DNA from: Leptobrachium leishanense
Taxonomy: Eukaryota > Chordata > Amphibia > Anura > Megophryidae
DNA length: 64,000 bases
Direction: 5' to 3'
Assembly: GCA_009667805.1 (NCBI GenBank)
Contig: CM019063.1
Span: 89,121,877 to 89,185,876, forward strand
A program made the position numbers and the translations under genes. The notes under the pieces are model-generated. The model worked only from the letters and a program-made list of their open reading frames with translations. It was not told where the DNA came from and ran no database searches. Positions 20,950 through 32,567 of this stretch are shown here, in pieces (positions within the stretch are counted from its first letter, which is position 1; each line of letters opens with the position of its first letter).

Positions 20950-21155
20950 CCACAAACACTAGAAGTAGGAAGAAGAAAAACAGGTCACAGCATGGTCCAG
21001 AAAAGCAAGAGCTGATTTTATCGAAGCAACATTTCAGTTCTTACAGGAACCTTTATCGGATATCCTGTAGGAACCTAAATGTTGCTTCAATAAAATCAGC
21101 TCCTGGTATTCTGGACCACGCTGTGATTGGCTTTTCCTCTTCCTACTACTGTTAC
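20950..21155. repeat. Foldback repeat, arms about 95 bp
   Basis: AGAAGTAGGAAGAAGAAAAA at 20961 pairs with the stretch ending TTTTCCTCTTCCTACTACTG at 21152, and the inner arms (CACAGCATGGTCCAG / CTGGACCACGCTGTG; GCAACATTT / AAATGTTGC) pair around a centre near 21058. Arms are imperfect with small bulges. Confidence 0.75.
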
Positions 21156-21794
21156 TGTTGGGCTGGCTGTCTGAATTGCCTGGAATTTGTGTGTTAACCC
21201 TTAGTGGACTGGTAAATCAAAGTGTGCTTTATTAATCTTCTCACAGACGCCACAACCACTAGAGACAGACCTGCATTTAAAAAAAATCCAAAGATCCGAC
21301 TGTCGTAACACACATTCAAATGTATCAACATGCAAATATGTTAAATTAATTTCCCATTTTCCATTTTAAAGTTACTTTTAAAATTATACAAATGAACAAC
21401 ATTTATAAATGAACAGAATACAAGATATATTGTTCACATGATTATACAACAATATAGCTTTTGAGAGTGCAATGTACTGTAACGGAGCCTGCATTTTAAG
21501 TAGCCTTTTTTGATGGCATGCATCTGCAAAGTGACACAAACTGACAGTTTACAAATGTGCAAGCATTTGAAGGGTTTTATTTTCATTCAGCTCTACGGTA
21601 CAGAAAATTCATAACCGTCAGAAAGTTTCCAGAAATTTGCATAACTTTTATATTAAGTTATATTATGACATGAATGCTCATTAAACCAAAGCTTCACACA
21701 GTTTAGGAAATACTAGGGTTGAAAAGAAGTATTCCGGAGTGAAGATTATTGATTTTTGTAATTATGTTTCAAGAGTATTTTTTTTAAATACTGA

Positions 21795-22105
21795 TTTTTT
21801 TGTCTGTAACAGATCTTTTTATTATTATTCAGAGGACCTTGTATGTTAATTCCAGACATTTTTGTCCAGTAGTTTTCTGCAAACAGTGCTTGAAATTTTT
21901 TAAGTTTCAATCTTTTTTTTGTTTTTTTTTACCCCGGTCATCGGCTTTCGGCTTTTTCCGGTGGCTGGTCAGTGCTGTGTTCGGCGGATCATTGGCTTTT
22001 TTCGGACGTGTTCAGTGGGTTTGCGGCAGATCATCGGTACATTTGGCAGTTTTTCTGCAGCATATCGGGGGTAATGGGGGTATCGGGGGTAATGTCTTTT
22101 TTTTA
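21795..22105 (-). mobile_element. Internal fragment of the CAGGGTTATTC MITE family
   Basis: The reverse complement matches the interior of the copy at 28597-29417 (shared: CTGTTTGCA..., ACTACTGGACAAAAATG, GTCTGTTACAG). TIRs are missing on both sides, so it is a truncated copy. Confidence 0.65.
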
Positions 22106-22361
22106 TAAGACCCTGGGTGCATCCTACATGGTTCTGGTATATATGAGAAAAGGGGAATGTTACCCTCCGTGGGCGCTCTTCCTACTAGTCTAGAATTAAA
22201 TATGTGAGCGTCCTGCTGCCTAATAGAGGGAAATGACAATGCTTTGCTATATTGCCAAAGTTTCTTTGTTCAATGGAGTGACTTTATCTGGCGCTGCTCG
22301 CTAAAATTGAATCGGGTTGGTTGTATATATCACATACACCAGGGTCTGTCTGGGAGATTAT

Positions 22362-23200
22362 CAGGGTAATTCAAAGAGATTCGAAAAGTCACCGCACATT
22401 CCGTGACTTTTCGTTCTCTTCAATTCGGTTCCTTTTGCCGATCCCATTTCGGTGACCCTGCGGTTTATTCAGCAAGCACCACAGGGTCCCCGAATTGCAG
22501 GGAAAAGGTACCGCAAACCCGACGAAAACAAACCGCAAAACCCACCGAATGCACGCTGAAAACCCCCAAAAACATCTGGATTAACCCGTCGAAAAACCCG
22601 AGCAGGAGCCGATCACACGCAGCGAACCACCCGAGACCGCAGACGAAGCAGTGAATAAATTAGCAAAACAGTTTGTGTGAATGTTTGAAAATGAAGCGCT
22701 GTTTGCAAAGAAACTACTGAGCAAAAATGTCTGAAATTTACATATGAGGTCCAGAGAATGATAATAAAGAGGGCTGTTACAGAAAAAATAAGTAAACTTA
22801 AAAAATGCTTAAAATATCCTACAAAATCTATAAATAAAAAGACTCTTTACTGCATAATTTTATAATGAATGGTTTATTAGATATTGAATTAAAACGGGAA
22901 TATTTTTAACATTGAAGCCTATGGGATTCTCCTGAATAAATTTGCCGCATGAAACCACCGAACAGCAGGGCATTAGGGGAACCTTTCACTGCTGGTTTGT
23001 GTTCTCTGAATAGCCGAAGCAGTGCTTTTCATGGGGTTTTCACTTCCCTCGAACAGGCACCGTATGTTCAGGCAATTCGCTAGGATTTGGTGAATTGCCT
23101 GCTCTCTGGATAGCCGAATGGCCAGGAAAGGTAACCGAACACTGATTTTCAGCGTTCGGTTACCTTTCTCAAGCAATTTGGAGCTCTTTGAATAACCCTA
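22362..23200. mobile_element. CAGGGTTATTC-type MITE, copy 1 (839 bp)
   Basis: Left end CAGGGTAATTCAAAGAG and right end (inverted) TAGGGTTATTCAAAGAG form the TIR; both flanks carry TAT (22359-22361, 23201-23203). No transposase. Internal sequence (GGTTTATTAGATATTGA, AAAACGGGAATATTTTTAAC) is shared with 28597-29417. Confidence 0.75.
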
Positions 23201-23616
23201 TATGCCTTTGTGGATAAGTGGTACAGATAAATGGTACAGAATGGAGATATGTCAGCATGTATCAGTGTCCGTCTGGGCGGATTGTGTGTCCACGCAGACA
23301 AAAGGAAGACAGGATAAATGGTGATAATATGCAGATAGGAATATAGTAAGATAAGGTGTATTCTAATTATGATGTTGTACGCCCGTCTCTGCTGGGTTAT
23401 TAGAAGACAAATATAAATGACATCGCCTTTAAATGTTCAAAAGTCCATAATGTCTTTATATCCTCAAGGGTACTGGGTAGAGTTGCTTTGTTGATCCTTA
23501 TCCCTCCTGGGGTCTTTGTTCCCTTTAACCTCTGAGATATAAGCAGAGACAAACGGCAAAGAAAATAGTGCGAACTGTCATTAAACAATTGTCTGGTGGA
23601 AGTAAGAATAGCTGCA

Positions 23617-24097
23617 CTTACATGGTCCAGAGCTACATATAGCTCAATGGTCTCGCGTTGTTAGCCCATAAAGGTGGCCGAACATCCCTTCTTTACACTG
23701 CTCCTCTTCCTCTACCTGCTTTGGTAAAGGATTGCACGGCCGGGGATCCTTGCTGGTTCGCACTCACATAGATCTCAGGGTTTCCGCTGGCAGGTGAATG
23801 AGGATAGTGGGAGACTACAGCTGTAGAACCCCCGATTCACCGGACATATTTTAGATTGTTTTAATCTAAAATATGTCCGGTGAATCGGGGGTTCTACAGC
23901 TGTAGTCTCCCACTATCCTCATTCACCTGCCAGCGGAAACCCTGAGATCTATGTGAGTGCGAACCAGCAAGGATCCCTGGCCGTGCAATCCTTTACCAAA
24001 AGAGGAAGAGGAGCAGTGTAAAGAAGGGATGTTCGGCCACCTTTATGGGCTAACAACGCGAGACCATTGAGCTATATGTAGCTCTGGACCATGTAAG
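23617..24097. repeat. 481-bp near-perfect palindrome
   Basis: CTTACATGGTCCAGAGC at 23617 pairs with GCTCTGGACCATGTAAG ending at 24097; pairing continues almost without mismatch to the centre at 23860 (AGATT-GTTTT-AATCT). The main asymmetry is a stretch of about 7 bases near 23720 that is absent from the right arm. Such arm identity points to a recent inverted duplication or an active foldback element. No ORF. Confidence 0.9.
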
Positions 24098-24165
24098 TAT
24101 TTTGACCTAGAATTTTAATTTCTCCAAATGTTCTCCAGAGTTTCACCATTCTCTGAATAGCCTGT
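24098..24165. repeat. Short repeat shared with 12882-12955
   Basis: TTTTGACCTAGAATTTT, then TTTCTCC, GAGTTTCACC and CTGAATAG align in order with 12882-12955. Read on the minus strand it starts AGGCTATTCAGAGA, like the TIR of the CAGGGTTATTC family, so it may be the end of a related MITE. Confidence 0.5.
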
Positions 24166-24299
24166 ATGAGTAATTGCCTGGTATTCCCATCACTTTCATG
24201 ATTGGCTGTGTTCCTATAGGGGTACTGCGCATAGTGGACAACCCATACTGGCTTGTTTCATTGCATACTGAACTCCTTGCCAGTCCTGGCTTAACAGTA

Positions 24300-24480
24300 A
24301 CACAGAAAGACAGTGAATGATGCACACAGACACTGATAGATATACCTACAAAGACACAAACACAAAGACACAGATGGAGACACCCAAAAAATCAGCATGG
24401 ACACTAAAGAGATACATAAATACAAACACCGACAAAGACACCCAGACACTTAAAGACACAAATTGACAGATACTCTAAGT
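24300..24480. repeat. Degenerate AAAGACACA-type simple repeat
   Basis: Repeated short words AAAGACACA, AGACACC, ACAAAGACA over about 180 bases with no fixed period. Confidence 0.65.
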
Positions 24481-25392
24481 AACTGATGGAGAAGCACAGA
24501 AAATAATAAACAGTGATGTTAATCTGCCCCCTATTAGATTATGGTCGTTGATGGTAACATCACTTTATGCTCTGAGAATAAGAATGGCTCCAGCGCCTTT
24601 TTGTTTCTGTGAACTAAATAGTTTGATGGAAAATGCAACTAGTTCCTCCTGTCACAAACTGTTGATGACGGTATATTCTCATAAGAATATACATATATTA
24701 ATTGCTATTATTACTAGACCTCAATGCACTCTAAAAGGAACAGAAGCAAAGCAAAGAGTCTGAGAAAGTTTGTAAACCAACATATTATTTATTATTCTGT
24801 TTTAGAAATAAAAATGGTGTGAAGGCAGAAGTGTTTTTTAAAATCATGTTGATACTTTTTAAATTTATTTTCTTTATTTCTGTTTATGATATTATAGGTG
24901 TTGCTTCTGTATATCGTGAATGTTTTGTAAAAGAGGCCTGGACGTGCTCGTATGGCACCAGCAGTATGGTACTGATGTTGTTACATTTGTCTAGCAATGT
25001 TCTTCTGTTATCAATAAATATTTTGTTCAGCATCTGTTGCGGTTTTTGATTGTCCTCAAAAGAAACAACTATAATTTGACATCACTAGAGACCAAAAGGA
25101 AACAGTGCTTGTAACATAATAATTTCTCTCTTCTCTTTTGCAGCTGCTCAAGTTTTCTTTTTAATGGGACATTTGTTTCAGGCTTTTTTAACACTCACAA
25201 GAGACTGTTCAAAGAAATACATAGTATTGTTTCAGATAAATCACATCCTCTGATATATTTCTATGCAATATTTGATAATACCATTTATTGGAGCAGAATT
25301 CATAAAATACAGCATCACAGAACAATATTGCAGGTCAGGATTCTACCTTAATCCTGAATTGCAGGGAGCCCCAGGAGGATATATAAACTGAG

Positions 25393-26582
25393 TGGCCAGA
25401 TTATTATCACCACCCCATCAGTACCTTGTTGGGCCACCTTTTGCCTTCAATACTGCAACGATTCTTCTTGGCATTGACTCCACAAGATGTTGAAAGGTGA
25501 TGCGAGGAATCTGACACCATGCCTGATGAATAGCACTGTCCAGTTCTGTGACATTTGATGGTTGTGGAATCAGCTGCCTGATGGCTCTTTCAACTTCGTC
25601 CCACAAATGCTCTATTGGATTGAGATCTGGTGATTGTGGGGGTCACCTAAGCAAGGTATATTGTCCCTCATTTTCTTGAAACCACTCCTGCACAATACAA
25701 TACCATGGCATGGCACATTGTCTTGTTGGAAAAAGCCATCTCCATTGGGATACGCCATCAACATGATAGGGTGAACTTGATCAGCAACGATGCTTTGTAT
25801 GTTGTGCCATTCAGACATTGTTCCACATGAATTTAAGGGCCCCGAACCATAACAGGGTTTGAAGGATTGTACTCATGCATGCAGGGTGCATGCTTTCATG
25901 CTGTTTCCACCAAATTCTCACTCTTCCATCTGCATGATGCTACTGGAAACGTGATTCATCGAACCACATGACTTTTTAGCAATGCTCAACTGTCCAATCC
26001 TTGTTTTCCTGTGCAAATTGGAGACGTTTTATCTTGTTAACTGCAGACAGCAAAGGTGTTCGAACAGGCTTTCAGCTTCCATGTCCATATGGTTCAGTGT
26101 ACGGCGAACAGTGCATTCAGAAATCATTTGAGAGGATCCCTGATTAAGATCTGCAGTAATTTGAAGCACTGTTTCGCCCTCTGTTGTCTTGTACCAGTCT
26201 TGCCACTCTCCGTTCTGACCTTACATTGACTAGTCGCTGAAGGCCACAATTCGCACGTTCAGACCCAGATTTTCGGGTGACAGTCCAGTCTTTAAACACT
26301 TTAACAACAGCTACTCATTTACGAACGTTTAACGAAGTCTGCTGTTTTGCTGATACTCGCTCCATGGCTCCAAGCGCCAACAATCATCCCACGTTCAAAG
26401 GCTGTTAAATCGCGTTGTTTAAAAAATCACTTCTACACACTCCACACTATAATAAATATACCACATGTATAAAGGCAGTCATAGAGTTCACTTAGCTTAG
26501 GAACTTCTAAAAGATGAGGTACATTGATGTTGTTAGCAGGCTTAGCAACATATGGTCATATTTTGTCACCAAACCCCCATCA
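25393..26582 (-). mobile_element. Tc1-like DNA transposon, degenerate
   Basis: The minus strand encodes a decayed Tc1-type transposase (25418-26366). The two outer flanks contain TGGCCAGATTATTATCACC (25393) and TGGTCATATTTTGTCACC (26553), which are similar in direct rather than inverted orientation; true TIRs were not identified, so limits are approximate. Confidence 0.75.
25418..26366 (-). pseudogene. Tc1-like transposase remnant
   Basis: Cut-and-paste transposase of the Tc1/mariner group. Recognisable pieces in changing frames: MERVSAKQQT start near 26366, WFDESRFQ at about 25960 (second catalytic Asp region), FQQDNVPCH at about 25720, PPQSPDLNPIEHLWDEVERA near 25610, and the intact C-terminus EIPR-like IPRITFQHLVESMPRRIVAV ending AKGGPTRY at 25418. 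Multiple stops and frameshifts (for example at 25612 and 25818) mean it cannot encode an active enzyme. Confidence 0.88.
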
Positions 26583-26728
26583 TTTCAATCCTTGTTCAGG
26601 AATTTAAAATCTTTGAAACGGTTATAGGATGGAGAGCTTTGATACATGTTTGCTTGTATGTTGGTTGGTCTCAGAAACACCTTTATAAATGCTTGTAATT
26701 GTTGAGTGCTACCTTCCCTGGTTTTGTA

Positions 26729-26737
<9 letters not shown>

Positions 26738-26790
<53 letters not shown>

Positions 26791-26792
26791 TA
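26738..26792. repeat. (TA)n(CA)n microsatellite
   Basis: About 19 TA dinucleotides followed by 8 CA dinucleotides. Confidence 0.95.
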
Positions 26793-26836
26793 TATTTTAT
26801 ACTGATATGCAGATTATACGAAATTGATGTCAAGAC

Positions 26837-27741
26837 TAGTGATGAGCCGAACTCCCCTGTGTTCGGTTTGTATTCGAACAGCCAAACGGCCGAAATGTTC
26901 GAATACGAACTCGAACACAATGTTAATCAATGGTGGCCGAACACGCAAAATGTGTTCAGTTCTAGCAAATGTACCGGCGGCTGCCTGTACATTTAGGAGA
27001 CCTGTGGCTGCGGCCCTTCCCCTTAACTCACCTGTCCTGCAGCTGTCCGGGCCTCCTGTTTCCTGGTCCGTCAGCTCCTCCATTCCGTCTGCCCCACGTC
27101 TTCATGCTGAATGATCTGATTGGGCAAAGTCCTGCACCTGACCTGGACTTTGACCAATCAGGGCTCTAATTCAATATTGAGCCCTGATTGGGCAAAGTCC
27201 AGGTCAGGTGCAGGACTTTTCCCAATCAGAGCTCAGCATGAAGATGAGGCGTGGGGCAGAGCTTTAACCAAGCTCTGATTGGTTAAAGTCGGTGCAAGAC
27301 TTTAACCAATCAGAGCTTGGTTAAAGCTCATCTTCATGCTGAGCTCTGATTGGGCAAAGTCCTGCACCTGACCTGGACTTTGCCCAAACAGGGCTCAATA
27401 TTGAATTAGAGCCCTGATTGGGCAAAGTCCAGGTCAGGCGCAGGACTTTGCCCAATCAGATCAATTAGCATGAAGACGTGGGACAGAGGTGCTGCGGCCA
27501 GATGGACCATAGGAGCTGACGGACCGGGGAACAGGAGGCCGGGACAGCTGCAGGACAGGTGAGTTACGGGGGCCGGGGGCCGCAGCCAAAGGTCTCCTAA
27601 ATGTACCGGCAGCCACCAGTACATTTAGGAGACCTGTGGACGCATTTTATATTATGGAATGTCCGCGGTCGAACAAACCGCTAACGTTCCATAATGTTCG
27701 ATTCGAACTCACGTTCGTATCGAACCGAACGCCTATCCCTA
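26837..27741. mobile_element. Non-autonomous hAT element (905 bp) with nested palindromes
   Basis: Both flanks carry GTCAAGAC (26829-26836 and 27742-27749), a perfect 8-bp target duplication as made by hAT transposases. Ends read TAGTGATGAGCCGAAC and, inverted, TAGGGATAGGCGTTCGG, in keeping with the hAT YARNG start. Inside are nested inverted repeats of a unit with CTGATTGGGCAAAGTCC / GGACTTTGCCCAATCAG that also repeats directly; the outer arms (ACATTTAGGAGACCTGTGG, GTTCGAA blocks) pair end to end. No transposase ORF. Confidence 0.88.
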
Positions 27742-27749
27742 GTCAAGAC

Positions 27750-28398
27750 TGCAATTCAGGCACAAAACTCTCAGATAATTCATTAGAATAAGCATCTTCT
27801 GATTTCATGAAATCTACTGGGACAATTTTACCAATAGAAAAATGCCCAGTCAACACATTGCAGCTGTACAATGTCTGTTACATGTACTAGGTCAAAATAA
27901 AGGGACCACAAGATTTAAATTCAGCACAAGCTGGTCAGTTTTCATGACTCTCCAATACCGACTCAATTATGATTTGGCCATTTTATCACTGGCAGGACTT
28001 GTAATTGTTCCATCCCTCAACTAAATATCAGAGGTGGTGCTTCTTCTAGAGCTGTTCTGCTTGGATCGGTGATCTGTGGATGACATCTTGGGTGCTGCTG
28101 GCAGTAAACAAAGTGGCATTTCCTATGAAAAGCACCACTGCTAATATTTACTACAAGGCAGAGACCACAGGTCCTCATTAAGTGTCAGGCAAGTTATACT
28201 TAGGCAGGACTCCCAGAAGAAAACAGAAGAACACTTTTTTCTCTATCACCTTCCATGAGCAGTGAGAGGCTGTAGCAGATTGTGTCTTCTCAGTTTGTGA
28301 TTGTAGTGAGTGGCTGGTTTGTTTTTTCCTGACATTTAAGTGATATTATATGACTGGGAATGCTCTTTATTCTGCAGCAACTACTATTTCTGAGTGAC
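27750..28398. other. No gene seen
   Basis: No domain-bearing ORF or recognised repeat. Confidence 0.5.
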
Positions 28399-28411
28399 TT
28401 TTTTTTTTTGA

Positions 28412-28592
28412 GAAAGGATTTTACCAGGAAGGATAGTTTGAGATTGCTCTCATTTTCAAGTATGTCCTGGGTGGCGAGTATGTACCGTCAGGTGTCTTGC
28501 TCAAGGACACTTACTAGAGAGGTGCTCTGGCCGGTATTCAAACCTGTGTCTCCACGGTTATAGACCAATGATGTTACCTCTGCTCCACTTAA
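28412..28592 (-). mobile_element. tRNA-derived SINE, copy B
   Basis: Reverse complement of the SINE at 13372-13570: tail with T-run (A-run of the minus strand) at 28399-28409, ATTTTACCAGGAAGGATA, body TGTCTTGCTCAAGGACACTT, degenerate box B (28532-28543) and head GATGTTACCTCTGCTCCACT. The copies are clearly diverged from one another, so neither is very young. Confidence 0.82.
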
Positions 28593-28596
28593 CAAA

Positions 28597-29417
28597 AGAG
28601 GTTATTCAGAAAGATATTTCAGGGGCATCTCGTTCCCTGCACTGCCCCGAATCAAATTTCCCCACCCTGCAGTGAATTCAGCATTCACCGCAGAGACCCT
28701 CGAGTGCCTGGAAAACCCGCCACAAGCCCGCTGAACAGCGGCTGAAAAGTCACCGAAAGTCCACCGGAACGGCTGCATAAACACGCTGAACATGTCGAAA
28801 AAGCCGATGACCTGCTGATCACAGCGCAGACCAGATACCGGAAAAAGCTGAAAAGCTGACGAGCGGGGCAAAAAAAAACAAAATACACTTGAAAGTGTCA
28901 AAATTGAAATGCTGTTTGCAAAAAAAACTACTGGACAAAAATGCCTGGAATTTACATATAAGGTCGTATGAATGATAATAAAAAGGTCTGTTACAGAAAA
29001 AGAAAAAACGCTATTAAAAAAAAAAGGAAAGAAATTGTTGCTGAAAAATATACTGATAAATGCCTAAAAGATCCTAAAAAAAACAATAAAGACACTTGTT
29101 ACTGCAGATTAAAATAATAAATGGTTTATTAGATATTGAGTAAAAACGGGAATATTTTTAACATTGACGCCTATAGGGTTCGCCTGATTGAACCTGCCGA
29201 ATGAAAACACCGTACAGCAGGGCACTTCGGCAACTTGTCACTGCTGTTCAGTGTTCTCTGAATAGATTAACCATTACTTCTCTATGGGGGATTTCACTGC
29301 CTTCGAACAGGCTCTGTACTGGCTGGCAGTTCACCAAAATTTAAATAGCTGAATGGCCCCGACATTCCCTGTTCGGTGACATTTCAGGGCCAGATTGGCT
29401 CTCTCTGAATAATCCTG
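28597..29417. mobile_element. CAGGGTTATTC-type MITE, copy 2 (about 820 bp)
   Basis: Ends AGAGGTTATTCAGAAAGA and (inverted) CAGGATTATTCAGAGAGAG; flanks AAA on each side could be a 3-bp duplication. The interior aligns with 22362-23200 over most of its length. It lies next to the SINE head at 28592. Confidence 0.68.
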
Positions 29418-29420
29418 AAA

Positions 29421-30212
29421 GTATAGAATGTGTAAAAGTACAGTAAGCTGCCATACAAGTTAAGATATAACTGAAGCAAGTTGTTCATGTTTGAGGGTTG
29501 AGCTGCAATAACTAAAAAGCAACCTCCAAATAGAGCAGGCAGAAACACTTTCTTTTGCAACTTGTTACTTGATACAAACTACTTCTGTCAATAAGGAGAT
29601 TTGAAAAAAGGCAATTTTGCAAGAATCAAGTGTTAATGAAGGAAATACAATTGGATGGTAAATACAATAAAACCATAAATTAAGAAAAATACAAACTTTA
29701 AAAAAGAATGAAATTATGAGTTCAGTGTTTGTTAAATGCCTTTTAAACATGCATACCTCCCATCTTCTTCACTACCAAGTGATATTCCTAAAAGCACCAT
29801 CAGAAAACAGTTTTGCATGCATTTTCTTCCATATCAAAATGAGTAACAAAAACATGATTTAATAGCACGAAAAGTGTTAAGAAAACAGTTTAAATAATAC
29901 TGTTCTGTGCACTCAGAGTCTCTCTATATGACACATGGTCACACACACTGTAATCCTTCCATGTTCTATAAGCCTCAAAGCACTTAAGCAGATATCTTTT
30001 GTCTCATAATTCTCTCATTTTGCCACAATGTCATATATATAGTTGTATAGCAACACATTACGCTAAATTGCCAAGATCAGCAAAGAAAAAGTAAGCTTCC
30101 TGTAAACTGCAATACCATTGCCATTTGTCCCAATTTACCAATGCACAGGCCCAGACTGGGACAATATATAGACCCAAGCATTTTGGACTGAGCAGGCCAC
30201 TTTTTTTTGTGC
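29421..30212. other. No gene seen
   Basis: A/T-rich; no supported coding or repeat feature. Confidence 0.5.
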
Positions 30213-31078
30213 ACAGCGCACATTACTGTGAGTTTTATTGCTGTGGAGCTCTGTGATACCCTCATATACACCGCACATTACTGTGGAGCTCTGTGATACA
30301 CTCATACACACCGCATATTACTGTGGAGCTCTGTGACACCCTCATAAAAACTGCACATTACTCTGAAGCTCTGTGACACCATTAAGCACAACACACATTA
30401 GTGTGGAGCTCTGTGATACCCTCATACACACCACACATTACTGTGTAGCTCTGTAACACCCTCATTCACACCGCACATTACTGTGGAGCTCTCTGGCATC
30501 CTCATACACACCACACATTAATGTGGACCTCTGTGACACCCTCATAAAAATGGCACATTACTGTGGAGCTCTGTGAAACCCTCAAACACTGCACATTACT
30601 GTGGAGCTCTGTGACACCGTTACGCAAAACACACATTACTTTGGAGCTCTGTGACACCCTCATACACACCCCACATTACTGTGGAGCTCTGTGGCACCCT
30701 CATACACACCACACATTACTGTGGAGCTCTGTGACACCCTCTTAAAAACTGCACATTACTGTGGAGCTCTGTGACACCCTCAAACACCGCACATTACTGT
30801 GGAGCTCTGTGACACCGTTACGCACAACACACATTACTTTGGAGCTCTGTGACACCCTCATACACACCCCACATTACTGTGGAGCTCTGTAACACCCTCA
30901 TACATACCGCACATTACTGTGGAGCTCTGTGGCAACCTCATACACACCACACATTACTGTGGAGCTCTGTGGCACCCTCATAAAAACTGCACATTACTGT
31001 GGAGCTCTGTGACACCCTCATAAACACTGCACATTACTGTGGAGCTCTGTGACACCCATACAACACTGCACATTATGG
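30213..31078. repeat. 40-bp satellite array, about 22 units
   Basis: Unit CACATTACTGTGGAGCTCTG plus TGACACCCTCATACACACCG, length 36-41 bases, with moderate divergence and occasional higher-order order (for example ...CGTTACGCA-ACACACA... units recur at 30617 and 30816). Fragments also occur at 13890-13964 and 15058-15200. Confidence 0.95.
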
Positions 31079-31122
31079 GGGTCTCCATGGTTATAGAGCA
31101 GTGATGTTACCTCTAGTCTGTC
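31079..31122 (-). mobile_element. SINE head fragment
   Basis: GGTTATAGAGCAGTGATGTT and ACCTCTA match the head of SINE copy B in the same orientation; the body and tail are missing. Confidence 0.65.
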
Positions 31123-32319
31123 CAACCAGTACAACAAAGCATGTTAATCATATATGATTAAACAAAAAATGTAATTAAATGATAATATAATTGCAGTTTG
31201 TAACTTGTTTATACCTTTTGGAAAACCGTCATCTTTCAAACCAAAATGTTTTATTTGTGTCGGTAGAGAGGAATGCTCTGAGTGCTTTTAAGAGATATGG
31301 TTTTCCCAAAGTAAACTGCAGCAGCTGTAAAATTGTCTCCCGAAGAAATAGCTTCAGGAACGTTTTAAGATTTGAAATTTAAGATTAGCATTTTTAGTAC
31401 CACCGTCATGCCTAGGCAAATGATGTCTTAGTTCAAAGATTTAATATTTAAAGGAAAAAAATAACACGGAAGCAAAATAAGCGCTTTACTTACAAGATAT
31501 TAAGCAACATTTTGCCTGCTGCAGGTATTGCATAGTATTTACATAAACCATCAAATACAATTTATGTATTTGATGCACGATTATACATTTCCTTGCCTCT
31601 ACCCTAAGCACGTGATACGGAACTATGCTGCTCGGTTGATTTGCATTTAAAAATGTTCTAGCTATATTTCTCTTTTTAATTTTAAAGGAAAAATATCTAC
31701 TGGCTTGCAACACATTTATTTTTTGAGTTCAGTCAGAACCGCATATGTCCACTCTCAAAAAAACAACTTTATTGAAATTGGTTTTCTTAGGAAAATGAGA
31801 GTAGGCCCAGATTTAATTTTGAATTCAATAACCACCATCACTGCACTTAATTTCACCATAGAACAAACCACAGTTTTAGCAGAGAAGCAAAAGTCAGCAA
31901 GTGAAGTTGTTGCAAACAACGGCATGTATCACCATTAAACTTCATTGAATTTAGTAAATTACGCTTTTACTCAATTAACATTGGTCCACCATTCCTTTCA
32001 TCCCTGGTAAATACACACCAGAGATTTTAAGCTGACAATCTGCATTATAATTTTAGTATTTTAAATTTTTAGAAACTGATAACAAAACTGATGCAATATT
32101 CTATATTACGAATTATATTCTGAATAGTAGTAAAAAGGGATCCTAATATTGGAATTTAAACATTTATCCACTTCATTCCCGAGATCAAGATAACTCAGGT
32201 CATCAAAGGCACCAATAGCTGCCGGATATCAAGTTATCTTGATTTGCAATCAGACAGGATAATAGCAGCAACTGTACAGGATAAGAGCAAATTTAATTAA
32301 TTTGCTGCAAACAAATTTT
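31123..32319. other. No gene seen
   Basis: A/T-rich sequence without a recognised feature. Confidence 0.5.
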
Positions 32320-32465
32320 AGTTTGCATTTGAGCTCCAGAACATGCCCCCCTACAGTTTTACCATCATGGTGCTAACACTTTATAAAGTCAGCTGGGGTA
32401 TGTCTCTGGTGGACTTTTCCTTAGCTGATTATGCATGGAGCCCTGAACTATACTAACTCTGTTTT
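32320..32465. repeat. Interspersed repeat, left part (interrupted by L1-type insertion; resumes 35129-35300)
   Basis: CTCCAGAACATGCCCCC, GGTGCTAACACTTT and GATTATGCA align in order with 63660-63780; after the insertion the match resumes (TATTCCCAAATATGTC, AGTGTTTT, AAAATCAC) with 63860-63965. The family is unidentified. Confidence 0.7.
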
Positions 32466-32567
32466 TTTTTGTATTTAAATTTTTTATTTTGTAAATAAAT
32501 CAGCTTACAGTTACATATCAAAGTGAGGGTCGCTCAAAACTGTCATCATAGGTACAGCATAAGGAAA

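Noticed and set aside
26814..27624. Short ORFs within the hAT-type element (60-96 codons)
   Set aside because: The same peptides recur on both strands because the sequence is palindromic; no transposase similarity.
30213..31078. Regular 40-bp repeats that could suggest a CRISPR array
   Set aside because: Units are contiguous without unique spacers, diverge throughout, and the genome is a vertebrate one; this is a satellite.
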